From the NCBI RefSeq assembly GCF_028737255.1, contig NZ_JAQZAN010000010.1, positions 124,001 to 188,000 on the forward strand: DNA of 64,000 nt, given 5' to 3'. The notes beneath the pieces are model-generated. The model saw only the letters and a program-made list of their open reading frames with translations. It searched no databases and was not told the origin of the DNA. Positions 54,826 through 63,199 of this stretch are shown in pieces. The stretch's first letter is position 1. Each line of letters opens with the position of its first letter. Position numbers and translations under genes: made by a program. This DNA comes from Actinomycetospora straminea. Its GTDB lineage: Bacteria; Actinomycetota; Actinomycetes; Mycobacteriales; Pseudonocardiaceae.

Positions 54826-56355
54826 GTGACCCGCAACCGCGCCGTCTCCGTCGTGGCCGTCGGCGCCCTCGCGGGCGGGATCGCGGTCGCCGCCACGTCC
54901 GGGCCCTGGTCGCCCGACGGCGCGCCGGACCGGCCCCAGGCCCGTGCCGGGGACCCCACGGGTGCGGACGACGCCGAGCCCGGGGCGGCCCCCGTGCCGC
55001 CGACGGACACCCCGGCGCCGGCCGAGGCGGTCCCGGCCGTCGCGCCGGCCCCGATCGCGGAGCCGCCGGCGCCGTCGGTGTGGCGGGCCGACGGTCCGGG
55101 TGCCTTCCGGCGGACGCCGTGGAACACCGTCGGCGCCCCGCCGCCCCGGGTGGACGACGACGAGGTCGCCGTCGTCCTGACGGGACGGGGCCAGCGCAGC
55201 GAGCTCGAGCCCGCCGTGCCCGCCGCCCAGGAGGGCGACCGCCACGACGTGACCTTCTCGGTGCGGCTGGACGGCGAGTTCGCCCGGAGTCCCGCGGCCC
55301 AGCAGGTCATCGCCCGGTGGGAGAACGACGGTCCGGGGACGGCGCCGCTCGATCTGCGGGTCCGCGACGGGGCCCTCGTTCTGCACGGCGGCGAGGGTCA
55401 CCCGTCGGGCCCCCGCACGGTCACCCACGATCTCGGACCGGCCCCGGTCGGCGAGTGGACGGACCTGCGCGTGCAGGTGGACTTCTCGGCGAACCCCGAC
55501 AGGGCGCGCGTCAGCGTGTGGCGCGACGGCCTGCTCGTCGTCGACGACCACCCGCCCGGCGGCACCCTCTACCCGGGCCAGCAGAGCTACCTCAAGGTCG
55601 GCCTGCACCGGGACCGGCTCCTCGCGCAGCCCAGCTCCGTGCAGTTCCGGACCTGGCACGTCGAGTACGGCCCCACCCCGCCGGAACCCCCTCGCGAGGC
55701 CCTGCAGGCCGCGGCGGAGGACCCGGCGCCGGGTGCCGGCGGCTCCGCGTCGTCGGACGCGTCGGTGGAGGGGCCGTCGGCGGCGTCGTCCCGGAGTGCG
55801 TCGGCGCAGGACATCGCCGCGCAGATCCGGGCGGCGGAGCAGGAGACGCAGCGGGAGACGGACCGGGAGACCTCCTCGGGCGAGCGGGCGGGTCGCACCG
55901 CGTCGGAGGGCCGGTCGGCGTCCGACCGGGACGAGAGCGCGACCCGCAGCTCGTCGTCCGACCGCCGCGCGACGTCCGACCGCCGCACGATCTCCGAGGA
56001 CTCGGACGACCGGGCGCGCCCGCGCCACGACCGCGACGACGAGCCCAGGACCCGCTCGGCGGAGCGGGACGGGTCCCGACGGGATCGGTCGGCCGACGAC
56101 GAGCGCGCCGGCGACCGGTCCGCTGCCGACCGGTCCGCTGAGGACCGGTCCGAGCGCCGCGAACAGTCGCGTGACGGTTCGGCGGGCGATCGGTCGGAGC
56201 GCTCCGGCCAGGACCGCTCCGGCCAGGACCGCTCCGGCCAGGACCGGGGCGACCGCTCCGGCCAGGACCGGGGCGACCGCTCCGACCGCTCCGACCGCTC
56301 CGAGCCCGGCTCCGACGGCGGCGGGTCGTCGGGCCGGGCCGGCGCGGACCGCTGA
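54826..56355 (+). CDS. Secreted heparin-lyase-like polysaccharide lyase with Ser/Arg/Asp tail
   Basis: A 509-residue protein with an N-terminal signal (RAVSVVAVGALAGGIAVAAT), an Ala/Pro linker, and a jelly-roll domain at about 90-285 matching the heparin lyase I-like family: GRGQRSELEPA, QQVIARWENDGPG, DLGPAPVGEWTDLRVQVDFS, RVSVWRDGLLVVDD and TLYPGQQSYLKVGLHRD. After residue 300 comes a tail of about 200 residues made almost only of Ser, Arg, Asp, Glu and Gly, ending in SGQDR repeats. GTG at 54826 has GGAG upstream. The tail may bind the wall or an anionic polymer. Substrate unknown. Confidence 0.82.
   Translation: MTRNRAVSVVAVGALAGGIAVAATSGPWSPDGAPDRPQARAGDPTGADDAEPGAAPVPPTDTPAPAEAVPAVAPAPIAEPPAPSVWRADGPGAFRRTPWNTVGAPPPRVDDDEVAVVLTGRGQRSELEPAVPAAQEGDRHDVTFSVRLDGEFARSPAAQQVIARWENDGPGTAPLDLRVRDGALVLHGGEGHPSGPRTVTHDLGPAPVGEWTDLRVQVDFSANPDRARVSVWRDGLLVVDDHPPGGTLYPGQQSYLKVGLHRDRLLAQPSSVQFRTWHVEYGPTPPEPPREALQAAAEDPAPGAGGSASSDASVEGPSAASSRSASAQDIAAQIRAAEQETQRETDRETSSGERAGRTASEGRSASDRDESATRSSSSDRRATSDRRTISEDSDDRARPRHDRDDEPRTRSAERDGSRRDRSADDERAGDRSAADRSAEDRSERREQSRDGSAGDRSERSGQDRSGQDRSGQDRGDRSGQDRGDRSDRSDRSEPGSDGGGSSGRAGADR
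56201..56310. repeat. Tandem repeats coding for the SGQDR/SDR tail
   Basis: A 15-base unit (TCCGGCCAGGACCGC) recurs in tandem, then alternates with a 9-base GGGGACCGC-like insert, and ends as 9-base TCCGACCGC units. It encodes SGQDR, SGQDRGDR and SDR repeats at the end of the secreted protein. Prone to slippage, so length may vary between strains. Confidence 0.8.
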
Positions 56356-56356
56356 C

Positions 56357-56376
56357 CAGGGCCCGGCGAGGGCCTG
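56357..56376. terminator. Possible bidirectional terminator
   Basis: GGCCC and GGGCC pair around a GGCGA loop, extended by CA/TG with one bulged G. It fills the 28-base gap between two convergent stops (56355 and 56384). There is no T-run, so it is a weak candidate. Confidence 0.35.
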
Positions 56377-56383
56377 ACGGCGA

Positions 56384-57940
56384 CTACCCGACCGCGGGGA
56401 CGATCGCCTCGATGAGGTGCGGGCCCGGTTCGCGCTGGGCCCAGCGCAGGGCGTCGAGCAGGTCCTCGGTCGTCTCGACCCGCCGGGCCGGGACGCCGTA
56501 GCCGGTCGCGAGCGCGACGAAGTCCGGCGTCGGGTCGGTGAGGGTCAGCATCCGCCCGGCGCGCCCGGAGTGGGCGGCCTCGCCCGCGCCGGTCCGTGCC
56601 AGCTCGACGCGCAGGATCGCGTAGGCCGCGTTGTTGATCAGCACGGTGGTGACGTCGAGCTGCTCGCGGGCCTGGGTCCACAGCGCCTGCAGCGTGTAGA
56701 GGGCGCTGCCGTCGGCCTGCACCGCGACGACCGGCCGGTCCGGAGCCGCGACCGCCGCGCCCACCGCCGCGGGCGGGCCCTGGCCGATCGCGCCGCCGGT
56801 GAGCGCCAGCTGGGTGTGGGGAGCCGCGGTCTGCAGGGCCGGGGCGAGCACGGCCGCGGCGGTCAGCGACTCGTCCACCACGATCGCGTCCTCGGGCAGC
56901 GTCGCCGCGACCGCGGCGCACAGCGAGCGCACGTCCAGCGGCCCGGGCGCGGGTTCCGGCGCGTCCCGCGGCGCCGGCTCGGCGACCGCGTCCGGCGCCA
57001 CCTCGGCGGCCAGCGCCTCGAGCGCGGCGGCCGCGTCGGTCGCCGCGTCGGCGAGCCCGACCACCGTGGCGCCGTCGGGCACGAGGTCGCCGGGGACTCC
57101 GGGGTAGCCGAAGAACGACACCGGGGAGCGCGCTCCCGCCAGCACCAGCGACGACGCCCCGTCGAGCTGCTCGAGCGCCTGCTCGGCGAAGTAGGCGAGC
57201 TTGTCGACGCGGGGGCGCCCGGCACCGGTGTCCCAGCGCCGCGGGAAGGTCTCGACGAGCAGGCGCGCGCCGGTGGCGGCGGCGACCCGGCCCGCGGCGT
57301 CCATCGCGCGCGCGGTCAGCGCCGGGCCGCCGAGCAGGATCACCGCGCCGGGCTCGCGCACCGCCTTCGCGGCGTCGGTCACCCGGGAGGCCGCCGGCGG
57401 GAACGGGGCCGCGGCCGGCAGCGGCGGCGCCGGCACCCCGCCGTCGGACCACGACACGTCCGCGGGCAGGACCAGCGTCGCGACCTGGCCGCCGCGCTCG
57501 GTCGCCGCGGCCACTGCGCGCACGGCGTCGTCGGCGACGTCGCGCACGTCCCCGCAGGTGTGCACCCAGCCCGACACCGTCCGCGCCAGCGCGGTGATGT
57601 CGGACTCGAGCGGGGCGTCATGGCGGACGTGGTCGGTGGCGTGTGCGCCCACGACGCAGAGCAGCGGGGTGCCGGCGCGCCGCGCGTTGTGCAGGTTCGC
57701 CATCCCGTTGCCGAGCCCGGGCCCGAGGTGCAGCAGCACCGCGGCGGGCCGGCCGGTGATGCGCGCGTGCGCGTCGGCCGCGCCCGTCGCGACGCCCTCG
57801 AACAGCGTCAGGACGCCCCGCATCGCCGGGACGTCGTCCAGGGCCTGCACGAAGTGCATCTCGGACGTGCCGGGGTTCATGAAGCAGACGTCGACACCCG
57901 CCCCGACCAGCGAGCCGACCAGCGCCTCGGCGCCCCTCAC
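56384..57940 (-). CDS. ThDP-dependent enzyme, acetolactate synthase-like
   Basis: A 518-residue ThDP enzyme with the standard three domains. The activating Glu is in LFEGVATGAADAHAR near residue 51, the central domain has GAVILLGGPALTARAMD, and the cofactor site is VQADGSALYTLQ with LINNAAYAILR downstream. It is close to the group often called acetolactate synthase large subunit or benzoylformate decarboxylase-like, standing alone without a small subunit. GTG at 57940 gives the typical N-terminus (RGAEALVGSLVGAGVDVCF). It probably decarboxylates a 2-keto acid. Confidence 0.87.
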   Translation of the reverse strand: MRGAEALVGSLVGAGVDVCFMNPGTSEMHFVQALDDVPAMRGVLTLFEGVATGAADAHARITGRPAAVLLHLGPGLGNGMANLHNARRAGTPLLCVVGAHATDHVRHDAPLESDITALARTVSGWVHTCGDVRDVADDAVRAVAAATERGGQVATLVLPADVSWSDGGVPAPPLPAAAPFPPAASRVTDAAKAVREPGAVILLGGPALTARAMDAAGRVAAATGARLLVETFPRRWDTGAGRPRVDKLAYFAEQALEQLDGASSLVLAGARSPVSFFGYPGVPGDLVPDGATVVGLADAATDAAAALEALAAEVAPDAVAEPAPRDAPEPAPGPLDVRSLCAAVAATLPEDAIVVDESLTAAAVLAPALQTAAPHTQLALTGGAIGQGPPAAVGAAVAAPDRPVVAVQADGSALYTLQALWTQAREQLDVTTVLINNAAYAILRVELARTGAGEAAHSGRAGRMLTLTDPTPDFVALATGYGVPARRVETTEDLLDALRWAQREPGPHLIEAIVPAVG

Positions 57941-58130
57941 GCGGCCCACCGGTCGCCGGTGGCGGACGGGGAGCACCACGAGATCGTCATGGGTCCACCT
58001 CACACGGTCCGGGCCGGTGACGGAAGCCGGGACGGCGTTCGGGAGGGACGGTGACCCGGCACCGCCTCCCGACGCATACTCCTCGGCGAGCGGGAGCGTC
58101 GGCGCTCCCCGACGGGAGGACGGTGCCCCC

Positions 58131-59060
58131 ATGCCGCTCGATCCGCAGATCGAGGCCCTGCTCGCGGAGATGGCCGCGCAGGGCGCGCGGTCGCCGGAGA
58201 GCATGACCGTCGCCGAGAACCGGGCCATGATCGAGGAGTTCGCCGCGCTCGGCGGGCCACCGGCGGAGCTCGCCCGCGTGGAGGACACCACCGCGCCCGG
58301 CCCCGAGGGCGACGTCCCGGTGCGGGTCTACGTGCCGCCGGGCGATGGTCCGCTGCCCGTCGTCGTCTACTACCACGGCGGCGGGTGGGTGATCGGGAGC
58401 CTGGACAGCCACGACGCCCTCTGCCGCACGCTGGCCGCCCGGTCCGGGTGTCTGGTCCTGGCGGTGGACTACCGGCTCGCGCCCGAGAACCGCTTCCCCG
58501 CCGCGGTCGACGACGCCTACGCCGCGCTGACCTGGGCGGCGGAGAAGATCGGCGACTTCGGCGGCGACCCGTCCCGGCTCGCCGTCGCGGGCGACAGCGC
58601 GGGCGGCAACCTCGCGGCGGTCGTCGCCCAGCTCGTGAAGGAGCGGGGCGGGCCACGGCTCGCGTTCCAGCTCCTGATCTACCCCGCCACCGACCGCTTC
58701 GACGACAGCCCGTCGATGTACGAGAACGCGGCCGGCCCGCTGCTGTCGCGGGCGTGGATCGAGTGGTTCTACGGCTGCTACCTGCACTCGCCGGACGAGG
58801 GCGCCGACACCCGGTTCTCGCCCGCCCGCGCCGAGGACGTCAGCGGCCTGCCGGCCGCGCTGGTGATCACCGCGGAGTTCGACCCGCTCCGCGACCAGGG
58901 CGCCGCCTACGCCGGCAAGCTCCGGGCGGCGGGCGTCGACGCGGAACTGCTCCGCGTCGACGGCATGATCCACGGCTTCATCTCGATGGCCGGGGTCGTC
59001 GACAAGGCACGGGAGGTCGTGGACACGGCGGCCGACGCACTGCGGGCGGCGCTGCGTTGA
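58131..59060 (+). CDS. HSL-family esterase (alpha/beta hydrolase)
   Basis: A 309-residue hormone-sensitive-lipase-type esterase. VVYYHGGGWVIGS is the HGGG oxyanion motif, VAGDSAGGNLAAV the nucleophile elbow, and ITAEFDPLRDQG and GMIHGFISM provide the acid and His. It hydrolyses short or medium-chain esters in the cytosol. ATG at 58131, divergent from the ThDP enzyme. Confidence 0.95.
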   Translation: MPLDPQIEALLAEMAAQGARSPESMTVAENRAMIEEFAALGGPPAELARVEDTTAPGPEGDVPVRVYVPPGDGPLPVVVYYHGGGWVIGSLDSHDALCRTLAARSGCLVLAVDYRLAPENRFPAAVDDAYAALTWAAEKIGDFGGDPSRLAVAGDSAGGNLAAVVAQLVKERGGPRLAFQLLIYPATDRFDDSPSMYENAAGPLLSRAWIEWFYGCYLHSPDEGADTRFSPARAEDVSGLPAALVITAEFDPLRDQGAAYAGKLRAAGVDAELLRVDGMIHGFISMAGVVDKAREVVDTAADALRAALR

Positions 59061-59073
59061 CGGTGCGGGCCGA

Positions 59074-59949
59074 TCAGGTCCGCGTCGGCGCCGGGTCGGG
59101 TGACGGCTGCCAGCCGGGCGGACCCAGGACGTAGCCGAGCCGGTCGCGCCAGCGGCGGGCCGCCCGGACGTCCCGGGCGATGTCGCCGTAGTGCCCGTAC
59201 TGCAGCGTCAGCAGGTTGTACGTGTCGACGGGCGTGGTGAGCCCGTACGACGGTCGGCGCTCCTCGGCTGCGAAGGTGCCGAACAGCCGATCCCAGACGA
59301 TGAGGATGCCGCCGTAGTTGCGGTCGAGGTACTCGGGGTCGCGGCCGTGGTGCACGCGGTGGTGCGACGGCGTGTTCAACACGTACTCGATCGGGCGCGG
59401 GAGCTTGTCGACGAGCTCGGTGTGCACGAAGAACTGGAACACGAGGTTGACGCCGAACGCCGCGTAGAGCGTCCAGGGCGCGAAGCCGAGCAGCGGCAGC
59501 GGCAGCCAGAAGAAGAACTCGAACCAGGGGTTCCACTTCTGGCGCAGCGCGGTGCCGAAGTTCATGAACTCGCTGGAGTGGTGCGCCTGGTGCCCGGCCC
59601 AGGCGATCCGCACGCGGTGGCTGAAGCGGTGGTGTCCGTAGTAGCCGAGGTCGACCCCGAGCACCACGAGCACCCAGTACCACCACGTGTCGGTGGGCAG
59701 GTGGAACGGGGCGAGGTAGACGTACACGGCGCTGAACGCGAGGAACGTGACCACCTTGAACAGCGTCAGGAACACCAGCGACACGACGCCCATCGAGATC
59801 GACGTCCGGGCGTCGCGCAGCGCGTAGCCGGTGACCGAGTCGTCGTGGTCGAGCCACCGCAGCGCCGCGAGCTCGACGAGGATCGCCAGCACGAAGAACG
59901 GGACCGCGTACGTGACCGGGTTCTGCATCGGGTCGAGCAGTGCGTCCAT
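59074..59949 (-). CDS. Sterol desaturase/fatty acid hydroxylase family membrane protein
   Basis: A 291-residue membrane di-iron protein with four or five helices. The His clusters are GYYGHHRFSHR, AGHQAHHSSEF and SHHRVHHGRDP, as the family requires. It hydroxylates or desaturates a lipid or sterol-like substrate. It is divergent from a TetR gene, and a long symmetrical operator lies between them, so the TetR protein probably represses it. ATG at 59949. Confidence 0.93.
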   Translation of the reverse strand: MDALLDPMQNPVTYAVPFFVLAILVELAALRWLDHDDSVTGYALRDARTSISMGVVSLVFLTLFKVVTFLAFSAVYVYLAPFHLPTDTWWYWVLVVLGVDLGYYGHHRFSHRVRIAWAGHQAHHSSEFMNFGTALRQKWNPWFEFFFWLPLPLLGFAPWTLYAAFGVNLVFQFFVHTELVDKLPRPIEYVLNTPSHHRVHHGRDPEYLDRNYGGILIVWDRLFGTFAAEERRPSYGLTTPVDTYNLLTLQYGHYGDIARDVRAARRWRDRLGYVLGPPGWQPSPDPAPTRT

Positions 59950-59965
59950 CAGCCCTCCTGCGATG

Positions 59966-59994
59966 TGACCTCCGGGTAAGTTACCGCAGGGTCA
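59966..59994. promoter_or_regulatory. 29-bp dyad operator between the hydroxylase and TetR genes
   Basis: A perfect nested dyad centred on 59980: inner arms GGTAA and TTACC with one base between, outer arms TGACC and GGTCA each four bases further out. The size and the two-tier symmetry fit a TetR dimer pair. It lies 17 bases before the hydroxylase start and 24 bases before the TetR start. A second small palindrome, TATCGTCGCGATA (59995-60007), follows. Confidence 0.8.
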
Positions 59995-60017
59995 TATCGT
60001 CGCGATAGGGTCCGCCC

Positions 60018-60650
60018 GTGGCTCCGCGACCGAACGCCGGGACGAAGGGTGTCCCGCGCGCCGACCGGGAGCAGGAGATCCTGCGGGTCGCGTCGGTGGC
60101 GTTCGGCAGCGACGGCTTCGCCGCCACCGGTGTCGCCGACGTCGCGCACACCGCGGGCATCTCGAAGGCGCTGGTCTACAGCTACTTCGGCTCCAAGGAG
60201 GGCCTGCACGCGGCGTGCCTCGCCGAGGCGGGCGGACTGCTGGCCGCGGAGATCGAGCGCGTGGCCCGCGACGGGAGCGCCGGTGTCGAGCGGGGGGTGC
60301 GCACGCTCGCGGCGATGTTCGCGGTGCTCGACGACCGGCGTCACGTCTGGCGGCTCCTGCACGACCGCACGGCCCCGGCGGACGGTCCGGCGGCCGAGGT
60401 CGTCGCGCGGTACTCCGCCCGCATCGAGGCCCTCGCCCGAGAGGGGGTGCTCGAGCTGCTCGGCGACGCCGGGATCACCGACGAGCTCGACGTCTCGGCG
60501 ATGGTCCGGACGTGGCTCGGCATCGTCGACTCGCTCATGGACTGGTGGGTGGCCCACCCCGAGCAGGGCGCCGAGGAGATGACCCGGCGGGTGGGCCGGC
60601 TGATCGCGGCCCTGGTGTCCGACCACACCCGTCGTGGCCGGACGGACTGA
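60018..60650 (+). CDS. TetR-family regulator
   Basis: A 210-residue TetR regulator. The DNA-binding domain reads EQEILRVASVAFGSDGFAAT and SKALVYSYFGSKEGLH (residues 18-65); the ligand domain is helical with no clear relatives I can name. GTG at 60018, close behind the dyad operator it probably binds. The 3' end overlaps the convergent TetR gene by 116 bases. Confidence 0.93.
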   Translation: MAPRPNAGTKGVPRADREQEILRVASVAFGSDGFAATGVADVAHTAGISKALVYSYFGSKEGLHAACLAEAGGLLAAEIERVARDGSAGVERGVRTLAAMFAVLDDRRHVWRLLHDRTAPADGPAAEVVARYSARIEALAREGVLELLGDAGITDELDVSAMVRTWLGIVDSLMDWWVAHPEQGAEEMTRRVGRLIAALVSDHTRRGRTD

Positions 60651-61368
60651 TCGCGGGGATCTCTAGGCCGGCGATGTCCTGGGGACCCACCCCGACCGGT
60701 CGCCGCCGTTGCCGCCAGGGTCGCCCCTCCCACCGCCGGGACCAGTCCGGTGTCGCGATCAGCGGCAGGAACCCGGCCCAGAAATCGTTCACCAGCTCCC
60801 AGAGGGGCGGTCCGCCGCACCACTCCTCGGACATCGTCGCCCGTCCCGCGAAGCCCGCGACGACCTCGGAGGCCGCCCAGCCCGGGTCGACCTCCGCCCG
60901 GAGCAGGCCGGCCGCCTGCGCCTCGACGAGCAGCCCCTCGGCCTCGTCGCGCCACCAGGTGCCGACCTCGGCCAGGGTGGGCGAGGCGACGACACGGTCG
61001 CGCAGCACCCGACCCGCCCCGCGCACGATCGGGTCGTCGAGCCGGACGATCACCGCGTCGGTGAGCAGGACCAGCGCTTCGAGGGCGTCCCCGGCGACCC
61101 GGCGGACCGCGGGCAGGACCTGCTCCCACGACTCGCTCATCGCCGCGACGAGGGCCTCGGCGACGGCGTGCTTGGACGCGAAGTGGAAGTAGAACGCGCC
61201 CTTGGTCGGGACGCCGCCGTCGCCGAACAGCTCGCTCAGCGCCGTGCCGTGGAAGCCCTGCACCGCGAAGCGCTCACCCGCTGCCGCGAGCAGTGCCCGC
61301 CTCGTGGCCCGGGACCGCTCCTGCTGCGGCACCCTTCCCTCCGTCGCCGGCGTGGCCTCGCGCGCCAC
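60535..61368 (-). CDS. TetR-family regulator, gamma-butyrolactone-receptor-like
   Basis: A 277-residue TetR regulator. QERSRATRRALLAAAGERFA, then FHGTALSELF and VPTKGAFYFHFASKHAVAEA closely resemble the DNA-binding domain of ArpA/ScbR-type receptors. The conserved protein ends near residue 220; the last 50 or so residues, antisense to the other TetR gene, look like read-through of a lost stop. GTG at 61368 has GGAGGA upstream. A 22-bp palindrome of the autoregulatory-element type lies 170 bases upstream. Confidence 0.88.
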   Translation of the reverse strand: MAREATPATEGRVPQQERSRATRRALLAAAGERFAVQGFHGTALSELFGDGGVPTKGAFYFHFASKHAVAEALVAAMSESWEQVLPAVRRVAGDALEALVLLTDAVIVRLDDPIVRGAGRVLRDRVVASPTLAEVGTWWRDEAEGLLVEAQAAGLLRAEVDPGWAASEVVAGFAGRATMSEEWCGGPPLWELVNDFWAGFLPLIATPDWSRRWEGRPWRQRRRPVGVGPQDIAGLEIPAISPSGHDGCGRTPGPRSAGPPAGSSPRRPARGGPPTSP

Positions 61369-61537
61369 CGCACGTCCTCCTGCCCGGTCGACCCACGCGA
61401 CCGACCCACAGCCTGCCGGTCGGCGTCCACCCCCGACAGAGGGCAGCCCGTCCGGCGGGCACCGCGTGCGCCGGTCGTCGCATTCCTGGACGTCGAGCGC
61501 TGCGACTGGCCGGCGAACGGAACCGCCCCTTTCCCGC

Positions 61538-61559
61538 AACCGTACCGCTGGGTACGGTT
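61538..61559. promoter_or_regulatory. ARE-like palindrome upstream of the TetR gene
   Basis: Perfect 9-base arms AACCGTACC and GGTACGGTT around a four-base GCTG centre. The 22-bp length and the AACC...GGTT ends recall the operators of butyrolactone receptors. It is in the 296-base gap between the hydrolase stop and the TetR start, where the TetR promoter must lie, so autoregulation is likely. Confidence 0.75.
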
Positions 61560-61664
61560 CACGAGCGGGCCTGGTGCAGTCGGGGGCCCTGATCCGCGTC
61601 GGGGGGTGGGCGGCGTCGCCGGGAGGGGGGCCGGCGACGTCGTCCCCGCCCGTCGGCGACGGGG

Positions 61665-62402
61665 CTACCCCTCCGCCGGCACGGTCGCGCGGACGGCCTC
61701 GCGGATGAGCTGCGCGACGGCGTCGGGCCGGGACACCGTGACGGCGTGGGAGGCCGTGACCTCCACCGTGTGCGCCCCCGCCCGCTCCCCCATGAACCGC
61801 ATCGAGGCGGCGGGGATGGCGAGGTCGTCGGTCGTGACCAGATTCCACGACGGGACGGCCTTCCAGGCGGCCGCCGTGGCCGGCTCCTCCAGCGCCGCGG
61901 AGGTGATGGGCCGCTGGGTGGCCGCCATGAGGTCCGCGACCTCCTCGGCGACGTCGGCGGCGAACACCTTGCGGAACTCCTCCTGCCGGATGGAGAGGTC
62001 GGTGGCGGTGCCGCCACCGGGGAGCGGGACCGGCAGGGCGTCGAGGGCGGCACCGAGCTGAGCACCGGGGTACCGCGCGGCCAGCTCCCCCGTGCTCTCC
62101 CCCGGCTCCAGGATGAAGCTCGCGACGTAGACCAGCGCCCGGACGCCCGGGTGGCCGTCGGCGGCCTCGCTCATCACCGAGCCGCCGTAGGAGTGGCCCG
62201 CCAGCACGATCGGGCCCTCCAGGCCGTCCAGGACGGCGCGGACGTACGCGGCGTCCTCGTGCAGGCCGCGGAGCGGGTTGGCGACGGCGACGACGCGGTG
62301 GCCGTCCGCCGCGAGTTCGCGGATCACCCCGTTCCAGCTGGAGGAGTCGGCGAACGCGCCGTGGACCAGGACCACCGTGGGACGGGTGTCGGAGTTGCTC
62401 AT
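61665..62402 (-). CDS. Alpha/beta hydrolase
   Basis: A 245-residue hydrolase: VVLVHGAFADSSSWNGV for the oxyanion region, VLAGHSYGGSVM for the nucleophile elbow and VEVTASHAVTVSRP for the His. It is the intact relative of the frameshifted gene at 35773. ATG at 62402 has GAGGGGAAGG upstream. It is divergent from a GntR gene and shares an operator with it. Confidence 0.92.
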   Translation of the reverse strand: MSNSDTRPTVVLVHGAFADSSSWNGVIRELAADGHRVVAVANPLRGLHEDAAYVRAVLDGLEGPIVLAGHSYGGSVMSEAADGHPGVRALVYVASFILEPGESTGELAARYPGAQLGAALDALPVPLPGGGTATDLSIRQEEFRKVFAADVAEEVADLMAATQRPITSAALEEPATAAAWKAVPSWNLVTTDDLAIPAASMRFMGERAGAHTVEVTASHAVTVSRPDAVAQLIREAVRATVPAEG

Positions 62403-62429
62403 GGGGTGCCTTCCCCTCGTCGAACCTCG

Positions 62430-62449
62430 TTGACATGCAAAATATTGCA
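62430..62449. promoter_or_regulatory. Operator and -35 element between the hydrolase and GntR genes
   Basis: TGCAAAATATTGCA (62436-62449) is a perfect 5-4-5 palindrome and the most A/T-rich spot nearby. It directly follows a consensus -35 TTGACA (62430-62435) facing the GntR gene. This type of site fits a GntR-family dimer; binding would block both promoters. Confidence 0.75.
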
Positions 62450-62515
62450 CGCCTCACGTCACCGAGCAAGGACGCCGCGTTGACAGGAGCCGACGTTCGG
62501 GATGCGGTGTGCGGC

Positions 62516-63199
62516 ATGCCGGTACCGGGAGGTCGGGGACTCGTCGCGAGGTCGCTCCTGCGGGAGGACGCCTACCGGGCGATCCGGGACGCGATCGTCG
62601 ACGGCACGCTCGCGCCCGGTGAGCGCCTGGTCGACGCCGACCTCGTCGAGTGGCTGGGCGTCAGCCGCACGCCGGTGCGCGAGGCCCTGGCCCGGCTCGA
62701 GCAGGCGGGCCTCGTGCAGACGAAGCCCGGCCGCTACACGATGGTCAGCCCGCTCGACGTCCGCGCGGCGCGCAACGCCCAGTCGGTCACCGCCGTCATG
62801 CACGAGCTCGCGACCCGGGAGGCCCTGCCGAACCTCTCCGCCACCGAGCTCGACGCGATGCGGACGGCCAACCGGCGCTTCGCCGACGCCCTGCAGCGGG
62901 ACGACGCCGACGCGGCCATCGCCGCCGACGACGACTTCCACGGCGTCCTGGTCACGGCCAGCGCGAACGACGCCCTCCGCGAGGTCCTCGAGCGGTACAC
63001 GCCGGTGCTGCGACGGCTGGAGCGCCTCCGGTTCTCCTCGCTGAGCGGCCGGGACTCGGTCGCCCAGCACGAGCGGATCATCGCGCTCTGCGCGGCCGGG
63101 GACGTGGACGGCGCCGCCGCCGCGAACCGCGCGAACTGGCAGACGCTCGCCGCCCTCATCGACGACCTCGCCGAGGCCGGCGGCCCCGCGGGGCCGTGA
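62516..63199 (+). CDS. GntR-family regulator (FCD type)
   Basis: A 227-residue regulator. The winged helix reads DAYRAIRDAIVDGTLAPGER, then VSRTPVREALARLEQAGLV (residues 18-70); the FCD ligand domain has DDDFHGVLVTAS and SVAQHERIIALC, with the expected Asp and His metal ligands. I take ATG at 62516, because an ATG at 62435 would overlap the operator. It probably controls the divergent hydrolase gene. Its stop abuts the ribBA stop. Confidence 0.9.
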   Translation: MPVPGGRGLVARSLLREDAYRAIRDAIVDGTLAPGERLVDADLVEWLGVSRTPVREALARLEQAGLVQTKPGRYTMVSPLDVRAARNAQSVTAVMHELATREALPNLSATELDAMRTANRRFADALQRDDADAAIAADDDFHGVLVTASANDALREVLERYTPVLRRLERLRFSSLSGRDSVAQHERIIALCAAGDVDGAAAANRANWQTLAALIDDLAEAGGPAGP

